A program made the position numbers and the translations under genes. Shown piece by piece: positions 11,497 to 23,650 of a stretch of 64,000 nucleotides of DNA. How positions within the stretch are numbered: the first letter of the stretch is position 1; every line of letters starts with the position of its first letter. This DNA is from Hyposmocoma kahamanoa (taxonomy: Eukaryota; Arthropoda; Insecta; Lepidoptera; Cosmopterigidae): positions 7,348,365 to 7,412,364 of the forward strand of contig NW_020654748.1 of assembly GCF_003589595.1 (NCBI RefSeq), in the 5' to 3' direction. The notes under the pieces were generated by a model that was not told where the DNA came from, did not search any database, and saw only the letters and a program-made list of their open reading frames with translations.

Positions 11497-11925
11497 GTAG
11501 CAGTAGAGCTTTTCGTGAAAGAGTTCGTTCAGGGAAGTACTGCCACCTTACCTATTTCTGCCGCCAAGCAGTAATATCTATGTCTGTCTAATGCATTACT
11601 GTGTTTCGGTTTTGAAGGGTAAGGGTGCTGGCGAAATCACAGGCACGTGGGACTTGTCAACTTATGTCTCAGGGTGACGGGCGCAGTGGCAGGGCCCCTC
11701 AGATCTTTACAATTTAAAGCTCTGAGTGACACTGCAACTGTTATGGACAGGCGTGTAGCTTACCATCAGGCGCACGACTTGTTCGTCCCGTCACTTGATA
11801 TTATTAAAAAAAAAGAAGTGTGCATGATCCATCGTCTACCTCATCGCCACTTTCCATCAGCTGAGATGGAGATGACCTCCATCTCCGCGCAGTTATTTTT
11901 TATAAAGAAAAAGGTATTGTAATTT
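11497..11925 (+). repeat. Family A, long form
   Basis: A complete copy from AGTAGCAGTAGAGC to GTCCCGTCACTTGATATTATTAAAAA. It is extended at its 3' side by the CATCAGCTGAGATGGAGATG / CTCCGCGCAGTTATT segment also found at 8009-8105. The open frame at 11647-11922 lies wholly inside the repeat and is not a gene. Confidence 0.8.
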
Positions 11926-12803
11926 TTAAGCTCATTATCTTTTTTCTTACATGTCGCTATACATAAAATGTAAAGAAAAATAAGTACATAATTATTACAT
12001 GTTATTAAATATCTAGGTCACAGCTATACAAATACTTAAGTGGATTCTAAATTACTTTAATTTCACACACCAGAAGATGTTTAAATACAAAACATTAAAA
12101 CGCTTTTAAGCTCATGCCTGTTGGGTTGCCGTACCTAGTCCTCGAGGTACCATAATATGTTTTTGTTTGAGAGAAAACCGAGAAACGCTAGATAATTGTT
12201 TACCTATTCTATACTACAATTTTCCTATTATAGTCTTTGTTTGAAATGGACCGTAGCGCCCGTATGGATGGCAAGTAATTTAAAAATTCTGTATTATTGA
12301 TTGTGATTAATATTACGATATTTGCTACCGTAATATTCATTTATTTTTTGTGCAATTTCTCCACTACCGTGTCTAACCAAAATACTGCAAGTCCCAATAT
12401 AGTGTTTTGTAATTTCATTACTACAAGTTTGTTTCGATTTTTATTAAGGCTGACGAAATTTATTCGTTTTTTCTAAAGAAATAGCTTGTTTTTTTTTAAG
12501 TCAATTATAATGGCTTCTTTAATGTCTAATGTAAGTACCAAGTAAGTTAAATGTTATTTTTATGTCATTAAACGTAAAAATTATCCCAAAACGAAAAATG
12601 TTTTTGGCAGCTTTTTTCGTAATGCTGCTTTTAATATTACAGTTTATTGGTTTGACAATATGGTCCACTAGTTTGTTATAATTTATTAATACAAAGATCG
12701 AACACAAAGAAAAATTAATTCCTTTTATCTAAAAACACTCGAAACAGCGTCTGTTCCATACCAGGGCGAATTTTGTATTCTTAAATTTGCATTGTATTTG
12801 ATT

Positions 12804-13033
12804 TTAACCGACTTCGAAAAAAGAAGGAGGTCCTCAATTCACCTGTATGTTTTTTTTATGTATATAATTGAATGCGATAACTCTCGCACATTTGTAAACC
12901 GATTTTGATGATTCTTTTTTTATTGTAAGGAGAGTACCTCGGTAGTGATCTCATTCAAATTTTAAGAAAATATTCCACCTCTGAGGGTGGTAAACCAGGG
13001 GAAGAATGACTTTTGAGGTCGGTTTTTTATTAT
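12804..13033 (+). repeat. Family B element, full-length
   Basis: Runs from AACCGACTTCGAAAAAAG to TTTTGAGGTCGGTTTTTT. The two ends form an imperfect terminal inverted repeat of about 14 bp. The internal CCACCTCTGAGGGTGGTAAA block is shared with all other copies. Confidence 0.85.
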
Positions 13034-13121
13034 GCCCCTATTTTCCTTATATTATATTCTTTTAAATCGTTGAAGAAAAAGGTGTAATCATGAAAAGCGT
13101 TTTATTGTTTTTTCTAGTTGC

Positions 13122-13347
13122 TTAATAAATAAATAAATAAATAAATAAATAATAACACACACACTCAACATAGCCCCGCACTAGGGAAACCCTGTATCAC
13201 GGGTGCCATGGACACACACATAGACAACCACAAATTACACCCAAACTCACGTGAGAAATAAATAACAACGCACACACTCAACATAGCCCCGCACTAGGGA
13301 AACCCTGTGTCGCGGGTGCCATGGACGTTCGGCCACTGAGGCAGTTA
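13122..13347 (-). repeat. tRNA-derived SINE, two tandem partial copies
   Basis: After an AAAT tail come two direct repeats of the SINE body (each with CAACATAGCCCCGCACTAGG). The first lacks the tRNA head. The second keeps only its outer end (CGGCCACTGAGGCAGTT) and has lost the B-box region by internal deletion. Confidence 0.85.
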
Positions 13348-13604
13348 AATAATAAAGAGTCTACTTAGAATTTTGATAAAAACTTTGTACATCATGAATT
13401 CATATTCATGTAAATGTTTGTTATAGCATTGAAATTTATTATGAGGATTTTCTACACATAAAGTGCTGAAATCAATGATGCCCACACGTTATAGACTAGT
13501 TTTATAGCATTACAGTAAATAATAATATATAAAATTTAATTAGAGAAATATTCCTACAGCAACTAAAGTAGTAGCGTAGTTCAATAAAATGTGCTACTTA
13601 TACA

Positions 13605-13758
13605 GTGAAATACCACACACATAAGACTTGTCAACTTATGTCTCACAGTCACAGGCGCAGTGGCAATGCTTCTCAGATCTTTGCTAGATCAGATCATTTG
13701 GTGTCGCTTACCACCAGACGCACGACTTATTCGTTCCGTCACTTGGTATATAAAAAGG
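13605..13758 (+). repeat. Family A copy, 5'-truncated
   Basis: Covers the ACTTGTCAACTTATGTCTCA block to CGTTCCGTCACTTGGTATATAAAAA. Confidence 0.75.
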
Positions 13759-13906
13759 TGTCATTATCATGTCGTCATTATTAATTTTTAAATGACAAAT
13801 CGCTAACTACATTGTCTCATAATCTTTGACATTTGTAAATATTTAGACGTTATTGAAATACTATCGCATAGCGTCTGATATATTCGTAACCCTCTTTACC
13901 TCCATA

Positions 13907-14185
13907 AGGCTACGGTTCTACCAGAGATGTGCGAGGTAGCTAGGCCGTGTGAGGATGAGAAGCGGACTCTTTTCAATTGTACGCGGGATGGGTGCGGTGT
14001 GGTAGGGTAAGCGGTACACTACTGTCGCACACATCTCTCGCTTTTTTGTAAATAATTAGCTCCGCTAGCACTTTCTCGCCTGAGCTACGCTAAGCGGAAG
14101 TAAGAAAATGAAGTAATCCTATTGGTGGGTTTTTTCTTCGCACATCGCGTAGCTACCTCGCACATCTCTGGTGGAAATGCAGCCT
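13907..14185. mobile_element. MITE with ~38-bp terminal inverted repeats
   Basis: The ends share CCAGAGATGTGCGAGGTAGC in inverse orientation, and TA flanks both sides (13905-13906, 14186-14187). The right flank reads TTAA, so a TTAA-specific insertion is also possible. The 279-bp element is non-coding and GC-richer than its surroundings. Confidence 0.8.
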
Positions 14186-14565
14186 TAATGTGAATTTTGG
14201 AGTCGGCACAAAAAAAACCAGAATTATTGGAAATAATTTTACAACAATATATCATTATACCTTTATTTTATACCCAAAAAGGGTCTACAAATTATATTTT
14301 AAGTTATAGCTTCCCGATATTGTGCTTGAAGAATAAAAAAGTGATTTCGTTCAAAAACAAAGTTACGAGATTTTCAAATTTATCTGACGACGATACTATT
14401 AATTTTCCTCTCTTTCGTTATTTTAACATCTAGTTAGATTTTAGGATAATTAACTTTAAAATTGACCTAAATAACTATCATCGCGTTCAAATATTAACCT
14501 ACTTCTTAGATGTGTACAGGCCCATGTGAAATTATTAAAAAATAACAACATGTGAGCATGAATGT

Positions 14566-15033
14566 AAAAGTACAATATATTTTTAATATGTATGTCTATN
14601 NNNNNNNNNNNNNNNNNNNNNNNNNNNNNNNNNNNNNNNNNNNNNNNNNNNNNNNNNNNNNNNNNNNNNNNNNNNNNNNNNNNNNNNNNNNNNNNNNNNN
14701 NNNNNNNNNNNNNNNNNNNNNNNNNNNNNNNNNNNNNNNNNNNNNNNNNNNNNNNNNNNNNNNNNNNNNNNNNNNNNNNNNNNNNNNNNNNNNNNNNNNN
14801 NNNNNNNNNNNNNNNNNNNNNNNNNNNNNNNNNNNNNNNNNNNNNNNNNNNNNNNNNNNNNNNNNNNNNNNNNNNNNNNNNNNNNNNNNNNNNNNNNNNN
14901 NNNNNNNNNNNNNNNNNNNNNNNNNNNNNNNNNNNNNNNNNNNNNNNNNNNNNNNNNNNNNNNNNNNNNNNNNNNNNNNNNNNNNNNNNNNNNNNNNNNA
15001 TAGACATACATATTAAAAATATATTGTACTTTT
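14566..15033. repeat. 34-bp perfect inverted repeat bordering the assembly gap
   Basis: Positions 14566-14599 and 15000-15033 are exact reverse complements. Everything between them is N. The reading frames across the gap carry no information. Confidence 0.9.
14600..14999. other. Assembly gap, 400 N
   Basis: A run of exactly 400 N. The round length suggests a placeholder whose true size may differ. Confidence 0.98.
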
Positions 15034-16253
15034 GCCATACGGCAGGACACAGTAAATCTATACTTATTTTGTCACATGTATTCACAAATTAAAAATTTTA
15101 AAGAAATCGTTAAATTCTGAGTTTCTGATTTGATCACTTACCCAAATTGAGAAGGGCACACAGTACGCAAGTAGCAATCTAACTACATAGCTACGTAACA
15201 CGTTTTTGTTTTGAGTTAAATGATATGCTCACATTATACCTGAATTACAACGTATTCTTTTCATTTAATTTAATGTAATGTTAGTGTTCTTGTAGCTCAT
15301 AAATTTACTAAGTTAGGACTACGGAGTCATTGAATGCTGTGTAGTAATTGGCTTGTACATCAGAATTGTGTCCGTGATTATTTAAGTTTATACAAATAAA
15401 TAAAATAAACAACCGTTTCTTGGTTGATTTAATTAATAATAGAAACACGTAAATATCATTAAAAATTGGAACAATAACGAAGTTGTTGCAACACATATTC
15501 TCAAAAGTAAACTTTTCAAAAACACAAATTTTCATTCAACCCTTAACAGCTTCTATTAGTACAATTAAGTGTATTTTAGAATTTGTCACTTCAATGTCTG
15601 TCTTAACTTCATTGCAATTTATCTTGTTTAACTCATATTATACTACCCAAGGTTATTATTAGGTCATTCCTTTCCAGTCCAGTTGCGGGCCCGATAAGGG
15701 AGCCCGAATGAAATGAGCTAGAATACGCTACGTTATAAATACCTATACTATATATATGTTAGTAACAAACAACACGGATTTTTGTAATATGAATAATACA
15801 TTATGATATGTACTGCAGGTAAGATACTGACAATAGATTCTTGTATCGCCCACTATTTATAGGTAGACAGACTGCTATACAATATACTCATGGACATTTT
15901 TGGAGAAACGCTAACAAAGGACGAATTATGATAACAACGTTCATAATCAACCACTGGCTACATATATTAGAAACGAAAGTCATCAGCTTAATTGAAATTA
16001 AATGACGATTGAAGTAATCCTCTTTTTAAATTAAATGTTCTGTGCCTCTACCATGAGATTACTGTGACTCATGGCAGAGGCACTGGTATATGTGGCCAGA
16101 GGTTTATATAAACGTTTTTATCATAATTCGACCTTTTTTAGCATTCGTCTAATTATGTCCAACAGTATATTTTTGTGACGGTCTGTCTACTTATAAATTG
16201 TGGGCGATAAAAGGATCTTTGAACTTTTTAACGTTTTCCTAATTTTTTTAATA
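15034..16253. other. Gene-free stretch with one hairpin
   Basis: AT-rich without a recognisable gene. A hairpin lies at 16042-16083: 16-bp arms beginning GTGCCTCTACCATGAG, one mismatch and a 10-base loop. Confidence 0.5.
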
Positions 16254-16559
16254 ATATCAAGTAACGAGACGAACAAGTCGTGCACCTGATAGTACGCTAC
16301 AGACCTGTCCATAACACTTGCAATGCAACTCAGAGTTTAAATCGCAAAGATCTGAGGGGCATTGCCACTGCACGTCACCCTGAGACGTAAGTTGACAAGT
16401 CTCATTCGCCTGTAATTTCACCAGCACCTCTTCAAATCGGAACACAGTAAAGCTGGCATTACTCCTTGGCAACAGAAATAAGTAAGGTGGCAGTTCTTCC
16501 TTGTACGAACTCTTTCACAAGGAGCTCTACTGCTACTTATTAGTAGCAGTAGGGTGTCC
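16254..16559 (-). repeat. Family A copy with an inverted stub at its head
   Basis: A complete copy in reverse orientation. Its 5' end (CTACTGCTACT) is followed after four bases by the inverse AGTAGCAGTAG, giving a small hairpin at the junction. Confidence 0.8.
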
Positions 16560-17002
16560 TGTAATTATGCTGTATGTTATGCTATAAATATGTCCTTGAG
16601 TATTAAATGACTCAGATTTTGTAACTCGTATCAAATGAAAAAGTCATCTTCAAGGTTAAAGAGTTATCAAAATTTCTCTAAAGCTCGTAAGTAAATTATC
16701 TTGATTTGAAAGTCGGTCTTTGAATCAGCTTTACCTAATACACAAGTCTCGAAATGTACTACTTCGTTATAATTATGATTCCTGAAAGCAATTTGGCTAG
16801 GTTAATGAACAAAACGTGTTATGCGGGTAGTGCAAACAGTTTATTTCTGTTAATAACCACTAGCAAATTGTAACAAAAAGAAGAACAAAAACCTAGGTTC
16901 ATGCGTAACTTTTAACTATGTAATTCTTAAAATATGTTAAATTGGACACACTTACGGACGTAATACCAAGTTAGCCATTGTATTGGGATCTTAGTTTTTT
17001 TT

Positions 17003-17312
17003 AGATACCAAGAGACGAAGCGAACAAATCGTCCACCTCGTGGTAAGTGACATGCCTGCCCATAACAGTTGCAATACCACTCAGTGCTTTAAATCACAAA
17101 GATCTGAGGGGCACTGCCACTGCACCCGTCGCCCTGAGACATAAGTTGACAAGTCGCATGTGCCTGTAATTTCACCAGCATCCATACCCGTCATAACCGG
17201 AACGCAGTAATGCTCACATAACTGCTCGTCATTACCGCAGAAATAGGTAAGCTGGCAGTACTTGGCAGTACCCTGGACGAACTCTTTCACAAGGTGTTCT
17301 ATTGCTACTAAA
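17003..17312 (-). repeat. Family A copy
   Basis: Complete, in the same orientation as the copy 750 bp upstream, with a short internal duplication of CTTGGCAGTACCC-like sequence. The ORF at 17081-17290 is repeat-derived. Confidence 0.8.
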
Positions 17313-18266
17313 AACTAGCCAGGGAGCTAGCCACATCTCTGTACTTATTTTTCTGTTTTCCAATAAAGTTATTATTAAGTTGGTTAGTTATTGAAGGATA
17401 CATTTGTACCAACAACGATAGAGCGGATAATCAACTCGCTATGAACCCAAAGGTCATGTCAAGTCCTACAAACTTTGGAAATTCATTCGAGATTTAACAT
17501 TCATAAGTCGCACACGGACAAACTTGGCTTTAGTAATACGTATGTTTTGAACACGGGTTATTTTTGTTGTTTAGTGTACCCGATTATCTACGTATGCATA
17601 GACTGGTTTTAATATTAAATAAATTTCTGTGCTTATCTATAGTAACAGCCAATTTTTCACGAGAGTAAACTCCGTGAAACCTTTCAACCTTAGTTTTTTT
17701 AGAGAAAAGATTTTCCTGAGTGTAGTCGACGACATTCAACTATGTATTTACAGGAAGATAGTACGAGACGTACTTATAGGTAGATGCACAAAGCGGGCTC
17801 CATTTGACCCTTGATCTATACAGTATACGTTTTTAAGCCACATAGGTTTATATACAGAGTTTAGGTCGGTAACATGACCCCCGGCAACACTGTCCTAAGG
17901 AAGATATACTCTGGCTAATAAATTGTTTCCTAACTGAAAGGAAGTGCATGACTAATACTAATATTATTTCTGACAAGTTCGTAATGAATTGATAGACACA
18001 TAATTATTTCTCCGACAAACTTGTCTCACTACCGAAGTGATACTAATTATAAAAGTTTCCCAGTATAGTGCCTGACAAACTTGAATCAATCTTCTGCATA
18101 ATGAATGTTAGCCGATATTGTGTATGCATTGAATATCCCTTCACTGATACAGAGACTGAAATAGAATTATTTTAGATCTAGCTATATGAAACGGGGATAA
18201 TGAAAATTGGGAATTTTAATTTGACGTGATTTCCTAAAGTAAAAGTAACTTAATGTATAAAAACAA
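17313..18266. other. Gene-free stretch
   Basis: AT-rich. No repeat or coding region recognised. Confidence 0.5.
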
Positions 18267-18715
18267 CCCTGTCGCTCTCTTGTTAGGTCCCAGTTATCTT
18301 TTCCATGCTTCAATTCCGGTTTCTATTCTCATTCCTTCACTGTTCATGCGGTCAGACTTTGGAATGCACTTCCTATTACTGTTCACGAAAGTAAATCGTT
18401 AGCTATTTTTAAAGTGAGAGTTAAAGAGCATTATTTATCTACTATTCCATCCATATCTTAGGTATTATATTATAAAATATGTATTTATCTAAGTACTTAT
18501 ATAATTTATAACAATTTAATATTTTTATATTATTTTTTTTTCCTTGTTTTGTTGTGCACATATGCCCGTTCTTTTAGTTATAGTGTCCTGTATTTAGGTC
18601 TGCAGGAAGAAATTTCTATTAGAAATAAGCAGAACCTTTTGTTTTTAATTTCGCTTGTATTCTTTGTGACTTGTATTTTTCCTGTACAATAAACTATTAA
18701 ATAAATAAATAATAA
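18255..18715 (+). mobile_element. LINE 3' end, 5'-truncated
   Basis: Holds the last codons of a LINE reverse transcriptase ORF, a ~235-bp 3' UTR and a TAAATAAATAAATAAT tail near 18700. It is a different LINE family from the 3.0-kb copy. Confidence 0.75.
18267..18461 (+). pseudogene. LINE reverse transcriptase C-terminus
   Basis: 64 open codons and a stop. The stretch AVRLWNALPITV followed by LAIFKVRVKEHYL is the typical C-terminal signature of insect LINE ORF2 proteins. The catalytic core is absent through truncation, so no activity is expected. Confidence 0.75.
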
Positions 18716-19182
18716 TAAACATTGTATGTAAAATATATCAAATTCATATGTAAAACAAAATATCTTAAAATATTAGTTAAATCGTCAAGATATTTCTTTT
18801 CTTTGATAGTTATCACGATAATTATCCGAAATATATTCGATAATTTTCCGTGCTAATTCATAGGTTTGTCTCTAATGACAAATAGTGAGAAAACTAAATA
18901 AACACCAAGAAAATCTTTGAAGAAACATCGATTTGGTTTATGACTTTTCGAAATGACATTTGACGATATTGCCAGCGCAACGGTAGCATTTTGTTGTTCC
19001 AATAAATGTTACAAATATCAAGATAATTCTCAGATTATATTTATTAAGATAATTAGCGTGAAAATTATCATACTATTTATCAATCATTAGTATCACTTCG
19101 AACCCTGATTCATAATCTAATGGAAACTGGTATTAATACTTATTTCATTCAGTATACTTGTCTGTTGAATGAATCATTTATT

Positions 19183-19466
19183 TTTAATCGACTTCAAAAA
19201 AGGAGGAGGTTCTCAATTCAACTGTATTTTTTTGTATGTTTGTTACGCGATAACTGCGGCTGTTTTTTTTGTGAACTGATTTTGTTGATTCTTTTTTTTT
19301 TAAGAAAGAGGGTACCTCAATACCTCATTTGAAGAAAATATTCTACCTCTAAGGGTAGCTAACTAGGAGATGAATCCGGTTTGGAACACTTATCGGTAAC
19401 CGCTTTCAATAAAACTAGGCAATTAGACGTAATTCCATGAACTTTTGAGGTCGGTTTTTTTAGTAG
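19183..19466 (+). repeat. Family B element, long form
   Basis: Runs from TTAATCGACTTCAAAAAAGG to TTTTGAGGTCGGTTTTTT. It contains an extra ~65-bp segment (CGGTAACCGCTTTCAATAAA) that copies at 41.4 and 52.0 kb share and shorter copies lack. Confidence 0.85.
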
Positions 19467-19836
19467 TGTAAATGATATGGTGGAAATGTTTAATATTATT
19501 ATAATTGACTTGTTCAATTCCTTCGCTCCTGTGAACTCTCCATTGCAGAATACTGTGTCGGAGCTCACTTCGAAGGATGCCGTGTGATCCGGAGACCAAG
19601 AGTGAAAATTAGCTTGACATTCTGGACAAACTTTTACGGACTGTATCGTACGAGCTTCCTGATATGAGCATCCGAGGTATTATATAAACAAAACCAATTC
19701 TGATCGTCCCCGCAGCACTGCCACGCAGAGGAAGATGGTAACACCCCAGGCTCGATTCGAGGCAGTATTCGAGATTTGTGTGTAGTCATGCATGCTACCC
19801 TAAGTTTTTGGAAATAATTTTGATTCAATCATCGGT

Positions 19837-20310
19837 AAAGCTTTAAGACTAGCCGGTTTTGTGTCTAGACAAATGAAAATGTTTAATGAACCAACAATAT
19901 CAATTTTAATTTATAACAGTTTAATACGTAGTATTTTAGAATACTGCTGCACTGTCCGAAACCCATGTTACCTTATATAGCATTGAAAGTGTTCAACAAC
20001 GTTTCCTCTATCATCTTACGTATAATTATTTTATGTATACAGTTATATGAAACATGCCTCTCTCACTTTAATATGTCCTCATTGTAAAAACGCCGCTCGA
20101 TCTGATCTTTTTATTCAAACTTATGAATGGTGTCCGAGAGCCTGTGTTTATATAGTTCTCTCGGAAGCCACCTACTCAATCGTAAAACTTTCTCACTTCC
20201 TACCTGTCGCATGTGCTTTTCTTATAATGCTATCAGATTTGATTTTGATATATTCTCTGGTTCTATGGGTTCAGCTAGGAACTCAATAAGAAAATGTCTA
20301 ATGTGCTGAC
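19837..20310 (+). pseudogene. Decayed LINE reverse transcriptase fragment
   Basis: The conserved region after the catalytic core is visible (GFVSRQMKMFNEPTISIL, then SLIRSILEYCCTV). Stops and frameshifts follow, then a tail region (LPTCRMCFSYNAIRFDFDIF) in another frame. It is old and inactive. Confidence 0.65.
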
Positions 20311-20994
20311 TGTACGATGGGTCTTAATTGCCTGGTTTCTTTCATAAATAGAAGGTGTAAATTTAAATGACTATAATTTTGTTTAAGCACTTTTTGTTTT
20401 AAATACGAAATGTTGTGTTCTCACATCTAGAAGCATACACTCTTCTCGCATTAACCAATCACTTTTATTTTATTTTATTTGTATCCAATTTCGTGCACCC
20501 ATAATAAAAAAAATTTAAAAAATGCAGAATGAAGAATTAGTTCACAGGCATTGTCAAAAACTCATAGAAGTATTTTGAAACGTGCCCGCATCAGTGTACA
20601 GAGTCCACTTTGAACATTTAGTGACGCAAATGTCATTAGATCGGTATCAATTGAATGAAAAAGTTTCTATTAAATTTTACCAACTTCTGCATTCAAAGAT
20701 TTTTTGTTTCGATACAATGATATGATACTAATTATAAATTGAACCGATTTACTCAAAAAACATATAGTTGCTTTTATTATTTTTAATGAAAAACTTACGA
20801 CTTATTTTAAATTGAAGTATACAAAAATATTTCCATAAAAACTACTCAAGATCGTTTCTTTCTTTCTTTTGTTTCGGAGTTCTCCATACTGTCCCAGATA
20901 TTAAAAAAAACCCTATATTCTCTTGAAACAAAAATACTATAATGAACGAAGAATTCTTGCACTATATACGACGTAGTACAATAACATCTGTTTG
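20311..20994. other. Gene-free stretch
   Basis: AT-rich sequence between two LINE remnants. Nothing recognised. Confidence 0.5.
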
Positions 20995-22290
20995 ATAAAA
21001 AGCATGTGCTTACAATTATGGTAGACTTTAGCAAGGCATTTGATGTGTTAAATCATGAAATATTATATAAAAAAATGATGCAGAATGGTATACAGGGCCC
21101 ACTGCTGGACTGGTTTATAAATTATCACCATAAAAGATTTAACACTGTCAGTATAAACGGTGTTCATAGTGACTTAATTCCTACCGTATGCGGAACAGCA
21201 CAAGGCTCAATTTTGGGGCCTACTGAGTATCTTATTTATGTCAACGATATGTGTAACATATTCAGGGAGAGCTCTGTATACCAGTTCGCTGATGATACTT
21301 GCTTGATAACTGCACACCGAGATATACAAGTCGCCCAATGTATGATGCAGGACGAATTTAATAAGCTATGTAAATGGGCACACGATCTGGGTCTGTCTAT
21401 TAATTTTCAAAAAACCAAACTTTTATATATTCACTCACCATACCTTAAATGTAAACATGTACCACAGGTAGTGGCTCATGACCATAATTGCATGCATTCT
21501 CGGTATATTAGTTGTCACTGTAAACCATTAGAATTAGTAAAGGAACATACCTATCTCGGATTAAAAATTGACCATAAATTTAATTGGGGTCCCCATGTCA
21601 AATATGTATGTAATAAGCTTAGGGCAATACTTGCTAAGTTATGTATCCTTAAGCAAAAACTTCCTTATAATACATTAAGATTATTATATATGGCACTAGC
21701 AGACTCTATAATTAATTATGGTATTTCCAGCTATGGACGTACATACAAAACTTTTCTTTTAAACATTTATAATCTGCAAATAAGGTTGTTAAAGACCATA
21801 GTACCTCTGAGGATTACATTTAAGTATAAAGATAATTATGACCAACTATTTCGGTATTGCAATGTAATGAGTGTATTAGTTGATTTTGCAATTATATCAG
21901 AAAATTGTGAAAATATTAAGTCACTGAAAACCAAAGTAAGACCGGATTGTTTGCGCACTTTATCACATCTTCCTATCTATGAAGTTCCAAATTGTAATAA
22001 TTTTTATGGTGAGAGAGTTTGGATGTGTAAACTCCCGCGAATATTAAACAATCTACCAAGGTTCCTTGTGGATTTGTTAGATAATAGAAAGCCCGTGCAA
22101 GTAAAGAACATTCTAAAAAAATTTTATACAACGGACAAATACAAATAAGAATGATAAGAATGATTTATATACAACCTAACCATTAAACGCAACTACATTA
22201 TTAATAGGTTATATAATCTTTAATATTAAGATTCAACCGTAAACTAAAGTATCATTTATGTATTTTTTTTTATTGAAATAAACAGTTTAA
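20995..22290 (+). mobile_element. 5'-truncated LINE, second family
   Basis: Starts inside the reverse transcriptase domain and ends after a ~130-bp 3' UTR with AATAAACAG and a T-rich stretch. Exact ends are uncertain. The protein differs clearly from the 3.0-kb LINE. Confidence 0.8.
21006..22148 (+). CDS. LINE reverse transcriptase, truncated before palm motif A
   Basis: 380 codons without interruption. DFSKAFD lies at the very start (catalytic D7), GTAQGSILGP follows, and the catalytic FADD is at residues 94-97. A C-terminal region that includes a cysteine/histidine cluster (residues ~145-180, HDHNCMHSRYISCHCK) comes after. The fingers and the endonuclease domain are missing, so the first codon is arbitrary: 21006 is GTG and the first ATG in frame is 21018. 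The intact reading frame indicates a young copy. The clade is uncertain. Confidence 0.85.
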   Translation: MLTIMVDFSKAFDVLNHEILYKKMMQNGIQGPLLDWFINYHHKRFNTVSINGVHSDLIPTVCGTAQGSILGPTEYLIYVNDMCNIFRESSVYQFADDTCLITAHRDIQVAQCMMQDEFNKLCKWAHDLGLSINFQKTKLLYIHSPYLKCKHVPQVVAHDHNCMHSRYISCHCKPLELVKEHTYLGLKIDHKFNWGPHVKYVCNKLRAILAKLCILKQKLPYNTLRLLYMALADSIINYGISSYGRTYKTFLLNIYNLQIRLLKTIVPLRITFKYKDNYDQLFRYCNVMSVLVDFAIISENCENIKSLKTKVRPDCLRTLSHLPIYEVPNCNNFYGERVWMCKLPRILNNLPRFLVDLLDNRKPVQVKNILKKFYTTDKYK

Positions 22291-22654
22291 ATTTATTTTT
22301 TTTTTTGCACAAAACGTGCATTGTGATGCAGCATTTTGTTTCACGATGTTATGTACTCGATGATAATGGCAAACTCCATTGCGGTCTGTCAACCTGATTA
22401 GTATCCATTAATTAATTTCGCTATTACTCATTGACTGGTCAACATCGCATGTATACTTACTGTTTTAAAAGCAACATGGGACACTCTACTATATTGTTAA
22501 TTTGTAGTTAATTATATTCGTAACAGGCTTCATTTCCTAATTGAAAAAGGTACATACAATTGATTTATGCATATGTTATATTAACAATAGACAGTCCACA
22601 ACACGCAAAACTGACAATTGATATTTCCATCTAATAACTCTATAAATAGAACTA

Positions 22655-22925
22655 GCAGTAAAGCTCCTTGTGAAAGAGTTCGTCCATGAAGTCTAACACC
22701 TTACTTATTTGTGCCGCCAAGCGGTAATGTGAGCACCACTGCGTTCCGGGTTCGAAATGTAAAAGTGCTGGTGAAATTACAGGCACATGGGACTTGTCCA
22801 CTCATGTCTCTCAGATCTTTGCGATCTAAAGCTTTTGGTTGGTACTGCAACCACTATGGACAGGCGTGTCACTCACCATCAGGCGCATAACTTCTACGTC
22901 TCGTCACTTAGTGTTATAAAAAAAA
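22655..22925 (+). repeat. Family A copy
   Basis: Runs from GCAGTAAAGCTCCTTGTG to CGTCACTTAGTGTTATAAAAAA with a small internal deletion. It faces the - strand copy at 23447 tail to tail. Confidence 0.75.
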
Positions 22926-23446
22926 TGACGCACAATTTAATGCAACATTTCGTAGCTTCTTTATCTCATATTAGCAATCTAATGATAGTTTTATTGTCTA
23001 ATATTAATTTAGAACAGCCAACTTGTTTTTATTGATTGTACAAATAGATTACGATAATACGAACGCTATGAGCCGCTTAACATAGTTGCATAATCTAATA
23101 AGATACCGGGTTGCTGCTAATTAATAAATACAAATCACCGACCTGCCATCCCATGTGACTTGAAACGTGAGCCAAACATAATTCAGTTACACTGAACTGT
23201 CTGCAGTCAGGCTGGGGTGAACAATTATCCCATTATAACATTGTTGTACTCATAAAGTTTAATTTGCCTTGAAACATACTTCCCTTCACAGCCTTGATTT
23301 ATTGCGTCAACGCCGCTGACATTTTGTCATTCGCGAGTGTTTCAGTAAAAATTATTTTTCATAAGCTTGTGTCTACCCTACTCGAAAGGAAAGCAGAATT
23401 AATTATCAGGCACATTTGACCATAGAAGAAAATATTTTTTCTTATA

Positions 23447-23650
23447 ATACCAAATGACGGGACGAACAAATCGTACATCTGGTGGTAAGCGACACGCCGG
23501 TCCATAGCAGTTGCAGTGTCACTTGAGGGGTCTTCACCAGCACCCTTACTTCAAAATCGGAATACAGTAATGCTCGCATGACGCAGAAATAGGTAAGGTG
23601 GCAGTACTTCCCTGACCGAACTCTTTCACAAGGAGCTCTACTGCTATCAA
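23447..23650 (-). repeat. Family A copy with internal deletion
   Basis: Begins ATACCAAATGACGGGACGAAC and ends AAGGAGCTCTACTGCTA. About 90 bp of the middle is missing. Confidence 0.75.

Noticed and set aside
11647..11922. 91-codon ORF; similar ones at 16257-16472, 17081-17290, 25947-26138 and 33839-34042
   Set aside because: All lie in the same stretch of the family A repeat; the shared peptide pieces come from repeat copies, not from a conserved gene.
14456..15092. Four overlapping ORFs of 154-209 codons
   Set aside because: They consist almost only of N-derived X residues across the assembly gap.
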